Of a stretch of 64,000 nt of DNA, positions 47,546 through 57,820 are shown one piece after another. Position 1 is the stretch's first letter, and every line of letters starts with the position of its first letter. The DNA comes from Calliopsis andreniformis. Its lineage: Eukaryota; Arthropoda; Insecta; Hymenoptera; Andrenidae. The notes beneath the pieces were generated by a model that had not been told where the DNA came from, made no database searches, and worked only from the letters and a program-made list of their open reading frames with translations. Location of the stretch: positions 9,650,961 through 9,714,960 of the forward strand of contig NC_135071.1 of assembly GCF_051401765.1 (NCBI RefSeq), read 5' to 3'. The translations under genes were made by a program, and so were the position numbers.

Positions 47546-48559
47546 CACTTCAACACAATGTATTTGACTACTCACTGTACGTACTTGTTGTCTATGAGTA
47601 GGCAGTACAAAGATCGCGGCGTGAAACAAATTTACGAGGCACAGGCACGATACACTGTGCTATTTTCTCATCTGAAACACAATGCAGACTCCGAGCATCC
47701 GGTATGCTAGATCCTCGTCACTTCCAGGCAAACAGTTTCGGTAGTTTCACCGCAACGCATGTACGTGTTCTTGCTCTGCTGGAACGCAGCAGATAACGTT
47801 AGCTTGAAAAACTATGCAGGCTATAGATCGTTATTATCTGGAGGAAGGAAAACAGGATACGTCGCCTTTCTTTCCGGATGCGAGACTCGCCTCTAGAGTT
47901 CCTGCGCCTCACATGAATTCAGAATGTCCTCGTACGAAGCTCTGCTGGTCTCCCTTATCGCGGACTAGCTCCTGCTATCATCTCTTTCCAGCTTTGCTAT
48001 GCTAACGCCTCAATAAATGAAGAAACGAGCTACTGAAAGACATTCAATAGAATTTCTATTTGAATAGAACAGTAGATCAAATTCGAAATCGACTGTTTCA
48101 CTGATTACGGTATATGAGAATCTTTAAGTACTGGAAAAAGTTCATGCATATTTACTTGATTAAAGAAATGTTCATATACTTGACTAAAATTGGAATAATG
48201 GTCTGAAATTTATTATAGTTCTTTTCAAACTAATCAGACATAATTATTACTAAAAAATAAATAATACATGTATACATGTAATACATGATATCTCAATTGT
48301 ATTACAAAATGTCTTAAAGCATAACGTCCGATCTTCTTTCGGTTTGCAGTAATAATGTCTTAATATTAGCGCTATATTCTGAGACGAAGAGTAGCTCGTG
48401 CATATGGGTGAGACAAACACATTGAAAGAGTACGTTGGTCTACAGCATTCATGTGCTTGAGAAGGTTGGTTTGCTTCTGAAAGCTTTTAATACGTGCTAG
48501 GATCCTTACAGACACAAGTCTTTCCATGAGATTCCTATTGCAATACGCTCCCTGCTTCT
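47546..48559. other. Mixed DNA, nothing firmly recognised
   Basis: 47580-48010 is mixed with a 63-codon plus frame. 48320-48560 may be the decayed body of the element described next, since the minus strand stays open apart from single stops, but no transposase motif is clear. Confidence 0.3.
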
Positions 48560-48830
48560 TAGGTTACTGGGTCATCTTGAACAGCTGACGAGCTAGCTGT
48601 TGGCAATCTTTTGGTCTACCCTTCATCTGTGTGTGTTTCAATCCTTTGGAAATCATTACCCCTAATGTTTTCCAGGGGATTTCTCGCGAGACACGTATAG
48701 TACACTCTTTTCCACAAGTGTTTCCGATCTTTAAAGCTTTATAAACGTTAAACTGTAAGAGATACAACACAATGTATTCAGACTGTTTTCTTCCACTGCT
48801 TTTCAAAATTACAAAATCCTTCAACTATTG
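48560..48830 (-). mobile_element. Decayed element sharing its end with the 8673-9160 palindrome
   Basis: Minus-strand 48800-48730 (AAAAGCAGTGGAAGAAAACA, then TTGTATCTCTTACAGTTTAA and TTTATAAAGCTTTAAAGATC) aligns with the inner arms of the palindromic element near 8840-8910 and 8955-9020. Downstream an 86-codon minus frame (48564-48824) continues, closes at one stop and then stays open in the same frame to about 48380. It may be an old transposase body, but I can point to no catalytic motif, so the family is left open. Confidence 0.45.
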
Positions 48831-48839
48831 GTTTCCAGT

Positions 48840-49500
48840 ATAGACTGTGACGTGCTCGTTCGGTCGAGTCGTGTTCAAGCCCGATCGGCCGTGCAAAGTA
48901 GGCCTCCACGCTTCTCATGCCTTGAATTTGAAACGGACGCCAGGTATCTTTCGATATCGTCGTGGAAGCGTGCCTCCTTGTTTTTTACCACGGCCTGGAG
49001 TAGCTACTACTGCGGAGAGGAGCTGGGTTTTTCCAAGAATGAGGAATGGCTATGGGACTTCGAGTTCTTTACGTCGAGAACGCCAGCCAACACTCGGTTC
49101 TTCTGGTTTAAATAAAATGATATATTTGAGTGAGTAACATACAGAGGCTGGTTTACACTTTTACACGCGGTTTGGCCCGCGACACATGGTCGCGGACAAG
49201 GTACTCGTTACTCGCTGCGGCGTGCGCAATACACAGATGCTTCGAATCGCGACGTGGCTGAAACGCACATTGTCGACACGTTTAGGTAACCGTTCGCGGG
49301 GCAACGTGTACGATTGCTCGCAGCTCGCTGGCCAAAGGTATTTCCATTCGCGAAAACCGTTCGTTATCCTAACCTCGTACGTGACCGCTGACTCGACTTG
49401 CGTCGGAGTCCGCAGGCTGAAGGTAATCCGCACGCTATGGCCTTCCTCCTGCCACACAACCTGTGGCGACCTCTAGGAGACTACTTTTACGCAGTATCCT
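48840..49500. other. GC-rich CpG-rich block, possible retroelement LTR or promoter
   Basis: An abrupt rise in GC with overlapping frames on both strands. On the plus strand AATAAA (49111) is followed at 49177-49195 by a perfect 7-bp hairpin (CCGCGAC, five-base loop, GTCGCGG). At about 49454-49468 CCACA/TGTGG forms a small hairpin ending in TGTGGCGACC. A polyadenylation signal, GC-rich hairpin and terminal TGGCGACC (as in tRNA-Arg-type primer sites) would suit an LTR end and primer-binding site. No second LTR, gag or pol is seen, so a host promoter remains possible. Confidence 0.25.
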
Positions 49501-49539
49501 ACACGAAATTTCAGGTCCTGGATAGACAGGGAAAGTAGG

Positions 49540-50110
49540 GAAGCCTTTATCGCTGGTGGCCTCGTCGACATCCAGCACAAAAAGGACGATGTCCCTGCTC
49601 GCTGCAGAATCTCGCTACGCGGCGTTTCCCTACCATGCCTCTGATTGGCTCAAGCGTGGAGTGATTTTGCGGCCAATAAGTCACGACAGATCGATATCCC
49701 ACGATGATTGGCAGGAATCCACCCGATGAGCTCCCCAGAGCTCTTCTTATGATGATGATCCCGAGACGCAAAGCCTCCAAAGCCCATGAGTTCCTTTCGC
49801 TGCCATCTGCCAACGATGCGCCGGTGGCTTGCGCTCTTACGCCTCTCCATTAGGGATTTTTCTCCAGGCACGAGGAGCAAAGTGGCTCTCCTCGCATGAC
49901 GTCGGCTGATTCCCATGACTCGATGCGTCCCTGTGCAACCGTGGTGCAGCCCTCTCATTCAGCGTTCTCCCTGAGTCGGCTCGATGGGTTATGACAACCT
50001 GCCATTCTCGAGGCATTGCTTCACTCGCTAGGCGGAGTGATCCTGGAGCGGCTGGTACCTGAGCCGCTCCCCAAAGCCAAAGAACTATAGTAAGATAGTC
50101 TTTGCTGGCT
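49540..50110. promoter_or_regulatory. GC-rich block with spaced CCAAT boxes and a CRE-like site
   Basis: ATTGG at 49644-49648, CCAAT at 49673-49677 and ATTGG at 49707-49711 are spaced by about three helical turns, the spacing favoured by NF-Y sites. TGACGTCG at 49897-49904 resembles a CREB/ATF site. A perfect 9-bp stem (GGAGCGGCT / AGCCGCTCC) with an eight-base loop lies at 50045-50070, just after a CACTC/GAGTG stem at 50022-50039. Frames on both strands are open but unsupported. This may be a promoter, or a transposon body with promoter-like content. Confidence 0.3.
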
Positions 50111-50913
50111 CCGATGTTGGGCAGCTAACTGTCTTCTGTCAGTGTCGTTATCGTGGACGCTGAGATATCCATTGTCGCTTGACGTGCGCTTGTACGTAAA
50201 AATATGTGTTAGCATTGTATTAGACTCCCTGATGGTGCATACCAAAAGCCTTTCTTTTCTGCCACAGGAAAGGTTTATGACGTGCACTGGTGGCGCAAGA
50301 TATATTAACTTTCAAGTATTATTACTGTAAAACGTAGCGATCAGATACTATATCATAAGACATTTTATAATCAAATTGAAGTACCTTACTACCCCTTACA
50401 ATATTGAAACGTATACATGTTATACTATGTATATTACTTTTATTTCATTCTAGCTATAAGCTCATTTTCAGTGAATTCCGAGTCTACAGTGAACAGCACT
50501 GTATTAGTAATAAAGCATTCTAAAATTAAGAGAGAAGTGTTCGATTTTTGTCAAACTAGGTCCCACAGTGAATCAGATGTGGGTTAAGTTAGGATTAAAC
50601 CAGGGTTTTTCTCAACGTACTCCCAGCGGGTTCCAGATTCGAATTCGAATTTTATGCATACATAGATCCCTCTATGTAAATCAGTGCTGTTTTCGCTCCA
50701 ACTGCAGGGAAAACTGTGCGAGACACCAGAGAGGGCGAGAACCGCGATAAAAGGAGGCGCTATCGCGAACAAGGGTAGACACAGTTCAATTCCATTGGAG
50801 TCGTTTAGCGTATACACTTCCAAGCTTTGCTTCGCGCTCAATCGAAGGATTCATTTCCACATGGTCGGAGGAAGAAATAAAACTGAACAAAAGATAGAGA
50901 CAGACTAACCACT
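50111..50913. other. AT-rich then mixed DNA, nothing firmly recognised
   Basis: Overlapping frames on both strands at 50568-50908. CCCACA/TGTGGG can pair at about 50562-50585. If the minus-strand exon at 50914-51058 is real, its 3' untranslated region would lie here, but no AATAAA on that strand was found close to the stop. Confidence 0.3.
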
Positions 50914-51058
50914 TTACTCAACGAATTTTCTATCCTTCGAAGGAGGAACTGACTTGGAAGACTTCCCTCTATTCACCTTAACGAGAGTAGGTCTTCCCTC
51001 AGACGTTGCTTCGTTGGCGAGGGAAACGCTCGACTTCTTCACCGTCGATTTTGATGTA
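50914..51058 (-). CDS. Candidate terminal exon, Ser/Lys-rich tail, product unknown
   Basis: On the minus strand CCCCCATAG (AG at 51059-51060) is followed by about 48 codons to TAA at 50914. The peptide is rich in Ser, Lys and Thr (for example STVKKSSVSLANEATSEGRP), typical of a disordered nuclear or cytoskeletal protein tail, and codon choice looks deliberate. The open frame itself extends back to 51129, so another acceptor is possible; the pyrimidine tract before the chosen one is poor. An inverted-repeat transposon (51141-51614) lies just upstream. No homologue recognised. Confidence 0.28.
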
Positions 51059-51140
51059 CTATGGGGGTTGTGATTTATGGAGGTGGTTTCGCGTGAAAAT
51101 TGGAAATATACATAGATATTACTTTGCAAGGAGACCTATG

Positions 51141-51614
51141 CAGGTTGTTGCCAAACATGTGTGACATTTCTGGAAAATAGGTTCTACGTATATAGCAATG
51201 AATAAAGGTCATATGCACAGATGTTTGGAAATGTTTTTTTCAGTTATAAGCTATTTTATATTACGCTATATTTTCTGTAAAATTCATGACTGTGTGCCAC
51301 TTATTCATAGGTCCGGAATATCTGTGGGCCTAATAGAAACTTAAAGAGGATAGCACACTGTGAAGGCAAGTAATGGGTTAGCGCTTTGAGCTCTATCAAA
51401 TACAGTGTAAACTTTTTTCATTGTCTTTATGTCTATAACCTATTTTCTAAAAGTGTCCCTTGTTTTTATTATTTTTTACGGGTTCTAGGTTAGCGTCTGG
51501 CGTAACACAAAATAGCATGTAACTAAAAAACTAGACATTTCTAACCATGAAGTTTTTTCATTAGTGTCTATAATCTACCCTCCAAAAATATCCCACATGT
51601 TTGGAAATATCTTG
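51141..51614. mobile_element. MITE-like element with TATG flanks, about 474 bp
   Basis: TATG directly precedes the left end (51137-51140) and directly follows the right end (51615-51618). The left end is CAGGTTGTTGCCAAACATGT; the right end, reversed, is CAAGATATTTCCAAACATGT, with similarity continuing (GTGACATTTCTGGAAAATAG versus GGGATATTTTTGGAGGGTAG). A third, internal inverted copy of AAAATAGGTTATAGACAT lies at about 51427-51450. Interior AT-rich, no coding capacity. The CA-GG ends resemble the TA-flanked elements elsewhere, but the flank here reads as four bases. Confidence 0.65.
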
Positions 51615-51618
51615 TATG

Positions 51619-52661
51619 TATAGCGTAGAAAGAGGAAGTAGTTTATGGGGGTGATACGTGACAAATATAAACAATAACTGTCCACTTCTCACAATCAAAT
51701 ATATTTTTAATGGAATAAGAATTTATCGAATTATTCTAATGCAATACACGAGTAGGGGAAACTTATCCGAATCGATATGTGAGATAAATATTTAGTGGAA
51801 ACTATTCAGATAATATACTACTTTGGCTATTTGTGTGCTCATCTAGATAATTTGATTACTTGTGAATTGCAAATAATACTATTAGGACGAAATATTCGAC
51901 TAACGAAAGTTTATTTGGATAATTATCTTAGAGTTGAGTGTTGTTCGACCTGTTTTTAATTAATATACAATATCTGCAAGGTAATTAACTGAATAAATTT
52001 GTAGTGTGTTCAATCTAAACCAAGGTTTATGGGACTTTTGAGAGAAATTTAATAAATTGTAAAGGTCGATATATTTAATAAATAGTTAATGATATTATGT
52101 TATTGATTAGCAAATTACATTCCTTTTTTTCTTGTGGTTTGCTATTAATGCCAGCTATTTCCACAAAATATGAAAAAAGATGATCTTTGAATACAAAACA
52201 AACTAATCACTGAAGAATTAAAGTTGTTTCTAAAAAGTTGGTTAAATTTCTTCAGAAATCAGAAACTAAGAGTATTTGTCAGCGAAGCAACGAACATGGA
52301 TGTCTAAAAAAGAATTGACGCGTTTACGATTCATTAAAATCGTACTACCTCAATTCCATTATTTTTTTTTGCAAATCTGTAGTCGATTCAACAAGACGAG
52401 GCAGTAAATGTAGATGTATTGCCTCGACTACTCCTATTCTTGTCTCACATATGTGCCGAAGACGTACATTTGTTTATTCCTGTACCTCATCTCGCTGAAT
52501 TGACCATCGTGATTAAAGCATGAACATTTTATAACCATAAATTTCGAGAAAAATTTGATGAAAATGTGAGAGATAAAAGTCATCGTTAAAATATCTCTGA
52601 TTCACATATGTTTCATAGGGCTACGAACTTATTAACCCTCACGCATCGTTCAAATAACTAT
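51619..52661. other. AT-rich DNA, nothing recognised
   Basis: No frame, repeat or signal worth naming; a short poly-T run at about 52361-52370. Confidence 0.45.
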
Positions 52662-53190
52662 TAGGGGAAGATCGCCCAATTTGAACTGGCCTCTAGGTTG
52701 GGCCACCACTGTATTTTGTAACGCATAAAAAATTTGCGTTTTATGACAGGCAATATGTGTTGCTTATATACTAAGGTAGTTAATGTGATAATTACTATCA
52801 TACAGCACTACTTGATGTTTAAGTAAGCACACAGTTTGTTTTAACAACTGAGAATCTAATATTTTAGCATCCAACTGTAAGCTCTCTAGTTTTTTTAAAA
52901 TAAGTAGCATCACTTTGAACTATATGTATAGAAAGTACATTTATTAAACTACAGTTTACTGTATTCATTTCCAAATTTTTGTCTAAAATTAAGATTAGGT
53001 AAAATATTTTCAATTATTTGGTCAAGTTGCTTAGATTGAATCATAAGTAGTTGCTTGCTTTGAACTAGTTCAATATAGACAATGGTAGAATCCTAAAAAA
53101 AGGATTCTAAGTAGTTTTGTACCTTACGTGAAGCAATCAAGGAAGAAAATGTGATAAAGTGCATAAAATGTTGTATCTGGGTTTATACAC
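52662..53190 (+). mobile_element. Possible decayed pogo/Jerky-like element, low confidence
   Basis: TAGGGGAAGATCGCCCAATT at 52662-52681 followed by TTGAACTGGCC resembles the ends of some pogo-like elements. Near 53082-53150 a plus-strand frame with two stops reads Met-Val then Leu-x-Glu-Ala-Ile-x-x-Glu, which recalls the N-terminal helix-turn-helix of pogo/CENP-B-type transposases. No matching right terminal repeat was found. A perfect palindrome TTGAACTAGTTCAA lies at 53060-53073. Confidence 0.18.
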
Positions 53191-54287
53191 AGTGTACCAT
53201 AGTAGATATGAAATTAAAAAATTATTGCTTAGATAGTTGACTTTTACCATGAAATTTTGTAAATTAGGTACGCTAACATCTGTGTAATATATTTTGTAAA
53301 CAAATATATTTTCTAACTTGCTGTTAGAAAAACTTAATTGCTTTTAAACTTTAATCCAATGATGCAATGTGAGAAATCAAAGGTCTATCCTAGGAAACTG
53401 ATTGCTTTGAGTGGACTAATGTCACAGTTATAAAAAACTACTTGTATAACTCTTTCTCTGTTTCCTACATTATATTTTTGAAAAAACAGTTATATCATCC
53501 CGAAAACATAAGCAATAATATTTTTGCCGCTATCTCGTAAATATTAAAAATATATTATTACCAGCCCGCAGTAAAAAATATTGTAGTGGTCACGATAATT
53601 AATTTCACTCAGGTAAAATAGCGTAAATTTTATTTTCACATAAAAATGTACATTCGACACAGTATTATTAAAAATACTAGAATCAAATGTTGCAACGAAC
53701 TTTCACTAACTCGAGCAATGTACGATAACTAAAAGTGTTCACAAATCAGCTGAGAAATATCAACTAACATGAAGTTTCAGCGATTTAACCCTGCGAATGC
53801 TCTTCCTCGCTCAAATACTAAACAGTTCCGCTTTAAAAGAACATAGTGCATCAGTTTTCACGTCTTCTCGCGAGGAAAAAGGAAAAAGAGGATGCGAACG
53901 ATGGCACACAATAGCGAGCATGTCAAACGAGCTTCGGTTCTCGTTCGCGCGCATCCGTGAAGTGTGCCTGTCTGAGCTGCCGTATTTATTCGCGTCAATG
54001 CTCGGTGTAGGAATTGTTCTGTCAGGGATACTCCGAGTTTAGATGAGAAATAGGAAAAGCTTGGTTGGTTTTATGCAAAGCAGGCGATGCTGCGAGTACC
54101 AGCCGTGAAGTCTTTCGAGTGGAATGCTCTTTCGTTCCTTTCTCGAACCGATGGAGTTCTGGGAACATTGTGAGAGGAAGCGATCTCTGTGCATTTGGTA
54201 GATATAGGGAATTATGACGGGTACACGATATAGAATCAGGGTCCAGAAATGGGGCTATGCAGCTCACATACAGTTGAAGATGTTTTC
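53191..54287. other. AT-rich DNA with a mixed island near 53800-54220
   Basis: In the island an 81-codon plus frame (53797-54042) has reasonable codon variety but no acceptor, domain or signal that I can defend. Otherwise nothing recognised. Confidence 0.3.
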
Positions 54288-54390
54288 AAATAGATTCTTG
54301 AATATAGGAGTAGTTGATAATAAAATCCCTAACCACTCTCAGTTATCAGTAAATCGACTTCGTATATCCTTGAAGTTTACTGTAAATGGA
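54288..54390 (+). repeat. Direct repeat, left copy flanking MITE copy 2
   Basis: AAATAGATTCTTGAATATAG, then GTTGATAATAAAAT and further on ACTGTAAATGG, correspond to the right copy at 54932-55015. Confidence 0.55.
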
Positions 54391-54434
54391 TTCTGAAGAT
54401 GATGACAAAATTATTCACTAGTTTTTTGTATACA

Positions 54435-54799
54435 AGGTATTCTCTAACGAGTGTCAGAAATATAAAGAAGTGACTCTACATAATAAAATAAGACGAAATT
54501 GCATTCCAAGCTTCGTTTCAGAATCATTAATTGTTACAAAAATGACTGAAATACAGACGTGAAATGTGTCTGACGCAGAACTTGTTCTATTGTCGAGGTG
54601 CATTAGTCAGGTCAGACACAGCGAGGCTAGTAGAATAAGTTTCTAGTCAGACACATGTCACGCGCGTTTCAGATGTTTCTTCAACAACTAATAACTTGAA
54701 AACGAGGCCTGACACGTAGTTTCGTCTACCTTTACTTTCCTCTTATTTTAGCATGTAGAATTACTTATTCAAATGTCTGACATCTGTCGCCGAGTACCC
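54435..54799. mobile_element. Long-inverted-repeat MITE, copy 2
   Basis: Same family as 35077-35475. GCTTCGTTTCAGAATCATTA near 54512 and, reversed, GCCTCGTTTTCAAGTTATTA near 54708 match the shared arm phrase, and GGTCAGACACAG near 54612 matches the shared centre. The ends read AGGTATTCTCTAACGAGTG on the left and, reversed, GGGTACTCGGCGACAGATG on the right. Ends are more diverged than in copy 1. No coding capacity. Confidence 0.75.
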
Positions 54800-54931
54800 T
54801 ATATAGCCCAATCGTAAACCGCAGGAGATGGTGATAAAATTAGACGTATGTGTGTAATTACTTAAGAGAGATGAGCCTGTAACTATGCACACATGTCTGA
54901 GACCAGTTTCAGTGCTGTTTAAAATAACTCT

Positions 54932-55015
54932 AAATAGATTCTCGAATATAAAACTATTTGTTAATAAAATTCTTATTTTCTTTTACCTCTGTAGATTGCT
55001 GTAAATAAATAAAGT
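54932..55015 (+). repeat. Direct repeat, right copy flanking MITE copy 2
   Basis: AAATAGATTCTCGAATATAA, then TTGTTAATAAAATTC and GCTGTAAATAAA; partner of 54288-54390. The two copies bracket the MITE, so the element sits between two halves of a local duplication. Confidence 0.55.
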
Positions 55016-55384
55016 CTGCCTTTGTAAACTCTTGCACGGCTTTTCTTCGTTTCTACTGGCATCCTTTCGCCAACTGGCTGCCATTAATCAATCTTATCAG
55101 CTACAAGATGTCTACCTTGTTCCCTTTACTCCAGAATAAAGGTCAGGAAGTAATTCACCCTTCACTTCCTTTTGAATTCTCTTGTTGACGAGTAAAATTA
55201 CGGACTTCGTTTGCTTTGTTTTTCCTTAGCACGTTTCTCGATACCAAGCACATTCCAAATCCTCGTCTCGCATTGTTCGAAGAATTCTTCGCATTCCGAA
55301 GGGGTTCAGTCGTTCTTTAGAGGAACCATTCTCACGTTCGACACATCTGCTTTATCAGGGATAGTGTCTTGGGGTTTGCTAATG
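55016..55384. other. Mixed DNA, nothing recognised
   Basis: A 98-codon plus frame (55211-55507) crosses the following microsatellite and has no support. Confidence 0.35.
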
Positions 55385-55408
55385 GAGAAAGAGAGAGAGA
55401 GAGAGAGA
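55385..55408. repeat. (GA)n microsatellite
   Basis: Nine uninterrupted GA units (55391-55408), preceded by GAGAAA. Confidence 0.85.
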
Positions 55409-57820
55409 TTCACCCGTTTGGACACATGTTGCTTTTGTGTGAGGTTTTACAATTTTCGACTGTTTTTGTTTATAGAGAATTTTGTTTATATTTATATAGA
55501 AGGCTGAGTCCTTTCATATTAAATATTTTTGAGTAAGATAGGTTCAATCTTGATGAGCTCTAATTCGTACGAATTTATCTGTACATAGTAACTGACCATA
55601 TATTACATTCTCGTAGTAAATGAAATTGTTGTAAATTGTTTGTAAAAATGGTCCGAAATTGTTTCATCTTCAATTAGATTTTTTGGATGCCTCAATTACA
55701 TCATTAACAAGCCTTTGCTCAACTTGCGACTTCAGCAGAACAGAGCTCGGAACCTCTATATTTCTTCGTTCCTTTAAGTTAACTAATTAAGACAGCTCTT
55801 ATGACATCGTGGGAGCACAAGAAAATTGCTATGATTGGAGTGTTCCTCTCCAGAGCCAACTATTTCGTTCCTACACCGCTAATGGAAGCGATTTTTCAGT
55901 GCTCCCGCAAAACCGTGGTAAATGGAACGATTCTCTAAAATACGATCTCCCTTGAAATGCGTTTAAATAAAATATAATACAAGTTCCATGGAGTTCGGCC
56001 CCTGAATATTCGAAATTCCAAATATTACTCGTACCATTATTTTCATGTGAAATTCGTGGACAGTTGGCCGAATTTGATATAATCTCCGTTACCACTGCAC
56101 CATCGCTCCCGAGCGTTCTTTTAAACATTCAATACGATCATCCTGAGAGCATAATTAAAGCTGAATTTTAAAACGAACCAAAGAGTAACGTTGCCCCGCC
56201 TTTTCTTGTAAAATCGTTTGGCAAAGGAAATGCGAGCTGCAATTTCTGAGACCTTTTATACAAACCTTTGTATCGCTCCTGTATTCTTAATTGTTGGTTT
56301 CAGTTACAGATAATCCTGTGACTACGAGAATGACATTCAAGTTTTTAATTGGCGGGTTTCGCGATCAGAAGTGCTTCCCTAGTAAGAGACCATAGAAGTA
56401 ACTGCAAATACAGGGAAATTAAATTACATGGGAAATGTGAGTTTTATATTAAAAGGAATTTTAATTTAAACAGGAAATAATTAGCAATGTACACAAAGTA
56501 AATTTAAAACGAATTCAGCTGAAACCAGCTAGCTTCATTTTAATAAAAAGTATATACTAATGTAACTGGTTGCAAAGATAAATAGAGGAATTTATTATGG
56601 ATATAAAAACTGATTTGACAATAAATATTGACCGTTGAAAATTCCTTGATATGACAATTGCTAATTATCGGTCCACACATTCAAGCACGAATATGTATTG
56701 TAAATCAATCGCTTATCAGCTAACAAATTTTTCGCACGAGTTGCTCCTGGCTCGTAAATTTACCATGTTGTTTAAATTCTTGTCACGCATGTTTTCGAAT
56801 CGGCCCCGATTCTGCGATTTAGCGAATAATCAGAATGCACTTTGCAAAACAACGTTAGTTCGAACCTAGATCCAATAAAATATAGTTCAATACGTGCAAT
56901 AGAAGATACTCAGGTCATCACTTATATTTATTTCCATCGGGGCTCGTTCATACTTTTTAGGATCAATATTTTAACGGTTAATTACATAATTTGAGAGGTT
57001 CGAGGTGCTTTCAGGTTACTTTTTGCGAAGAGACATTGATCTAAAACCTTTTTCATCGTCTGCAAAGTGGTTTTAATTGGAGAAATGGTTAAGGGTGGAA
57101 ATTTGATTACAATTTGTAGAAGAATTTTAATCAATGCCTGCAGAAAATTAGAGAAAAATAACTTACAGTGTGTTGAAATATTTTTCTTTTGTAGTACAGT
57201 TTTCGTAATTTACTCGCTAATTAATGTTACTGTTATTCTACTTTTTGCGAACGAAACAGATTCAAATAAAATTGGGAACAGGGGAATAATTCACACCCTG
57301 TCCATAAAATCTACTTCTACACTTTTTAATAACTTAACAATTTAGTAACTTATTCCTTTTAGAAACAGTAGTTAAATACTAAACATTAGTGGCTAATACA
57401 CGTACAATATGTTTAATCCAATGAATATTATTATTAAATGTGATATGGAAGTAATGACTGAAAATTGAAAAGCAAAGTAAAAAGTTCAATTAGAATACTG
57501 TACGCAGTACATATAATTTGTATAATAAGTTTAATAATATTTCAGAGAAAAAGTGGATTTTCAACAAGACTCATTGGTAAATATATTTGCTTTTAAAAAA
57601 TCGTAGGATGTATTTAACTTTTTGACTTAATTGCAACATAAAGCTCTTTTCAGTCCCTTTTTTCAAGGATTGAGCATTAAAATTCTTTTTCCAGCTTCTT
57701 AGAGATTCGTTAATATTTAATATTCGTGTGAATCGTTTTAAAATAGATAAGCAGCCTTTTAAAACTTTTAATATATTTTTTGTGCAAAACTCGCGAAAAT
57801 ACTCTGCTGAAAGAGGCAGT
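55409..57820. other. AT-rich DNA, nothing recognised
   Basis: Mixed at 55700-56350 with an 85-codon minus frame (55871-56128) that lacks support; the rest is AT-rich. The 92-codon plus frame at 57067-57345 is Ile/Asn/Leu-rich and probably chance. Confidence 0.4.

Noticed and set aside
49161..49476. Overlapping frames of about 95 codons on both strands in the GC-rich block
   Set aside because: Both are open simply because stop codons are rare in this composition; no motif supports either.
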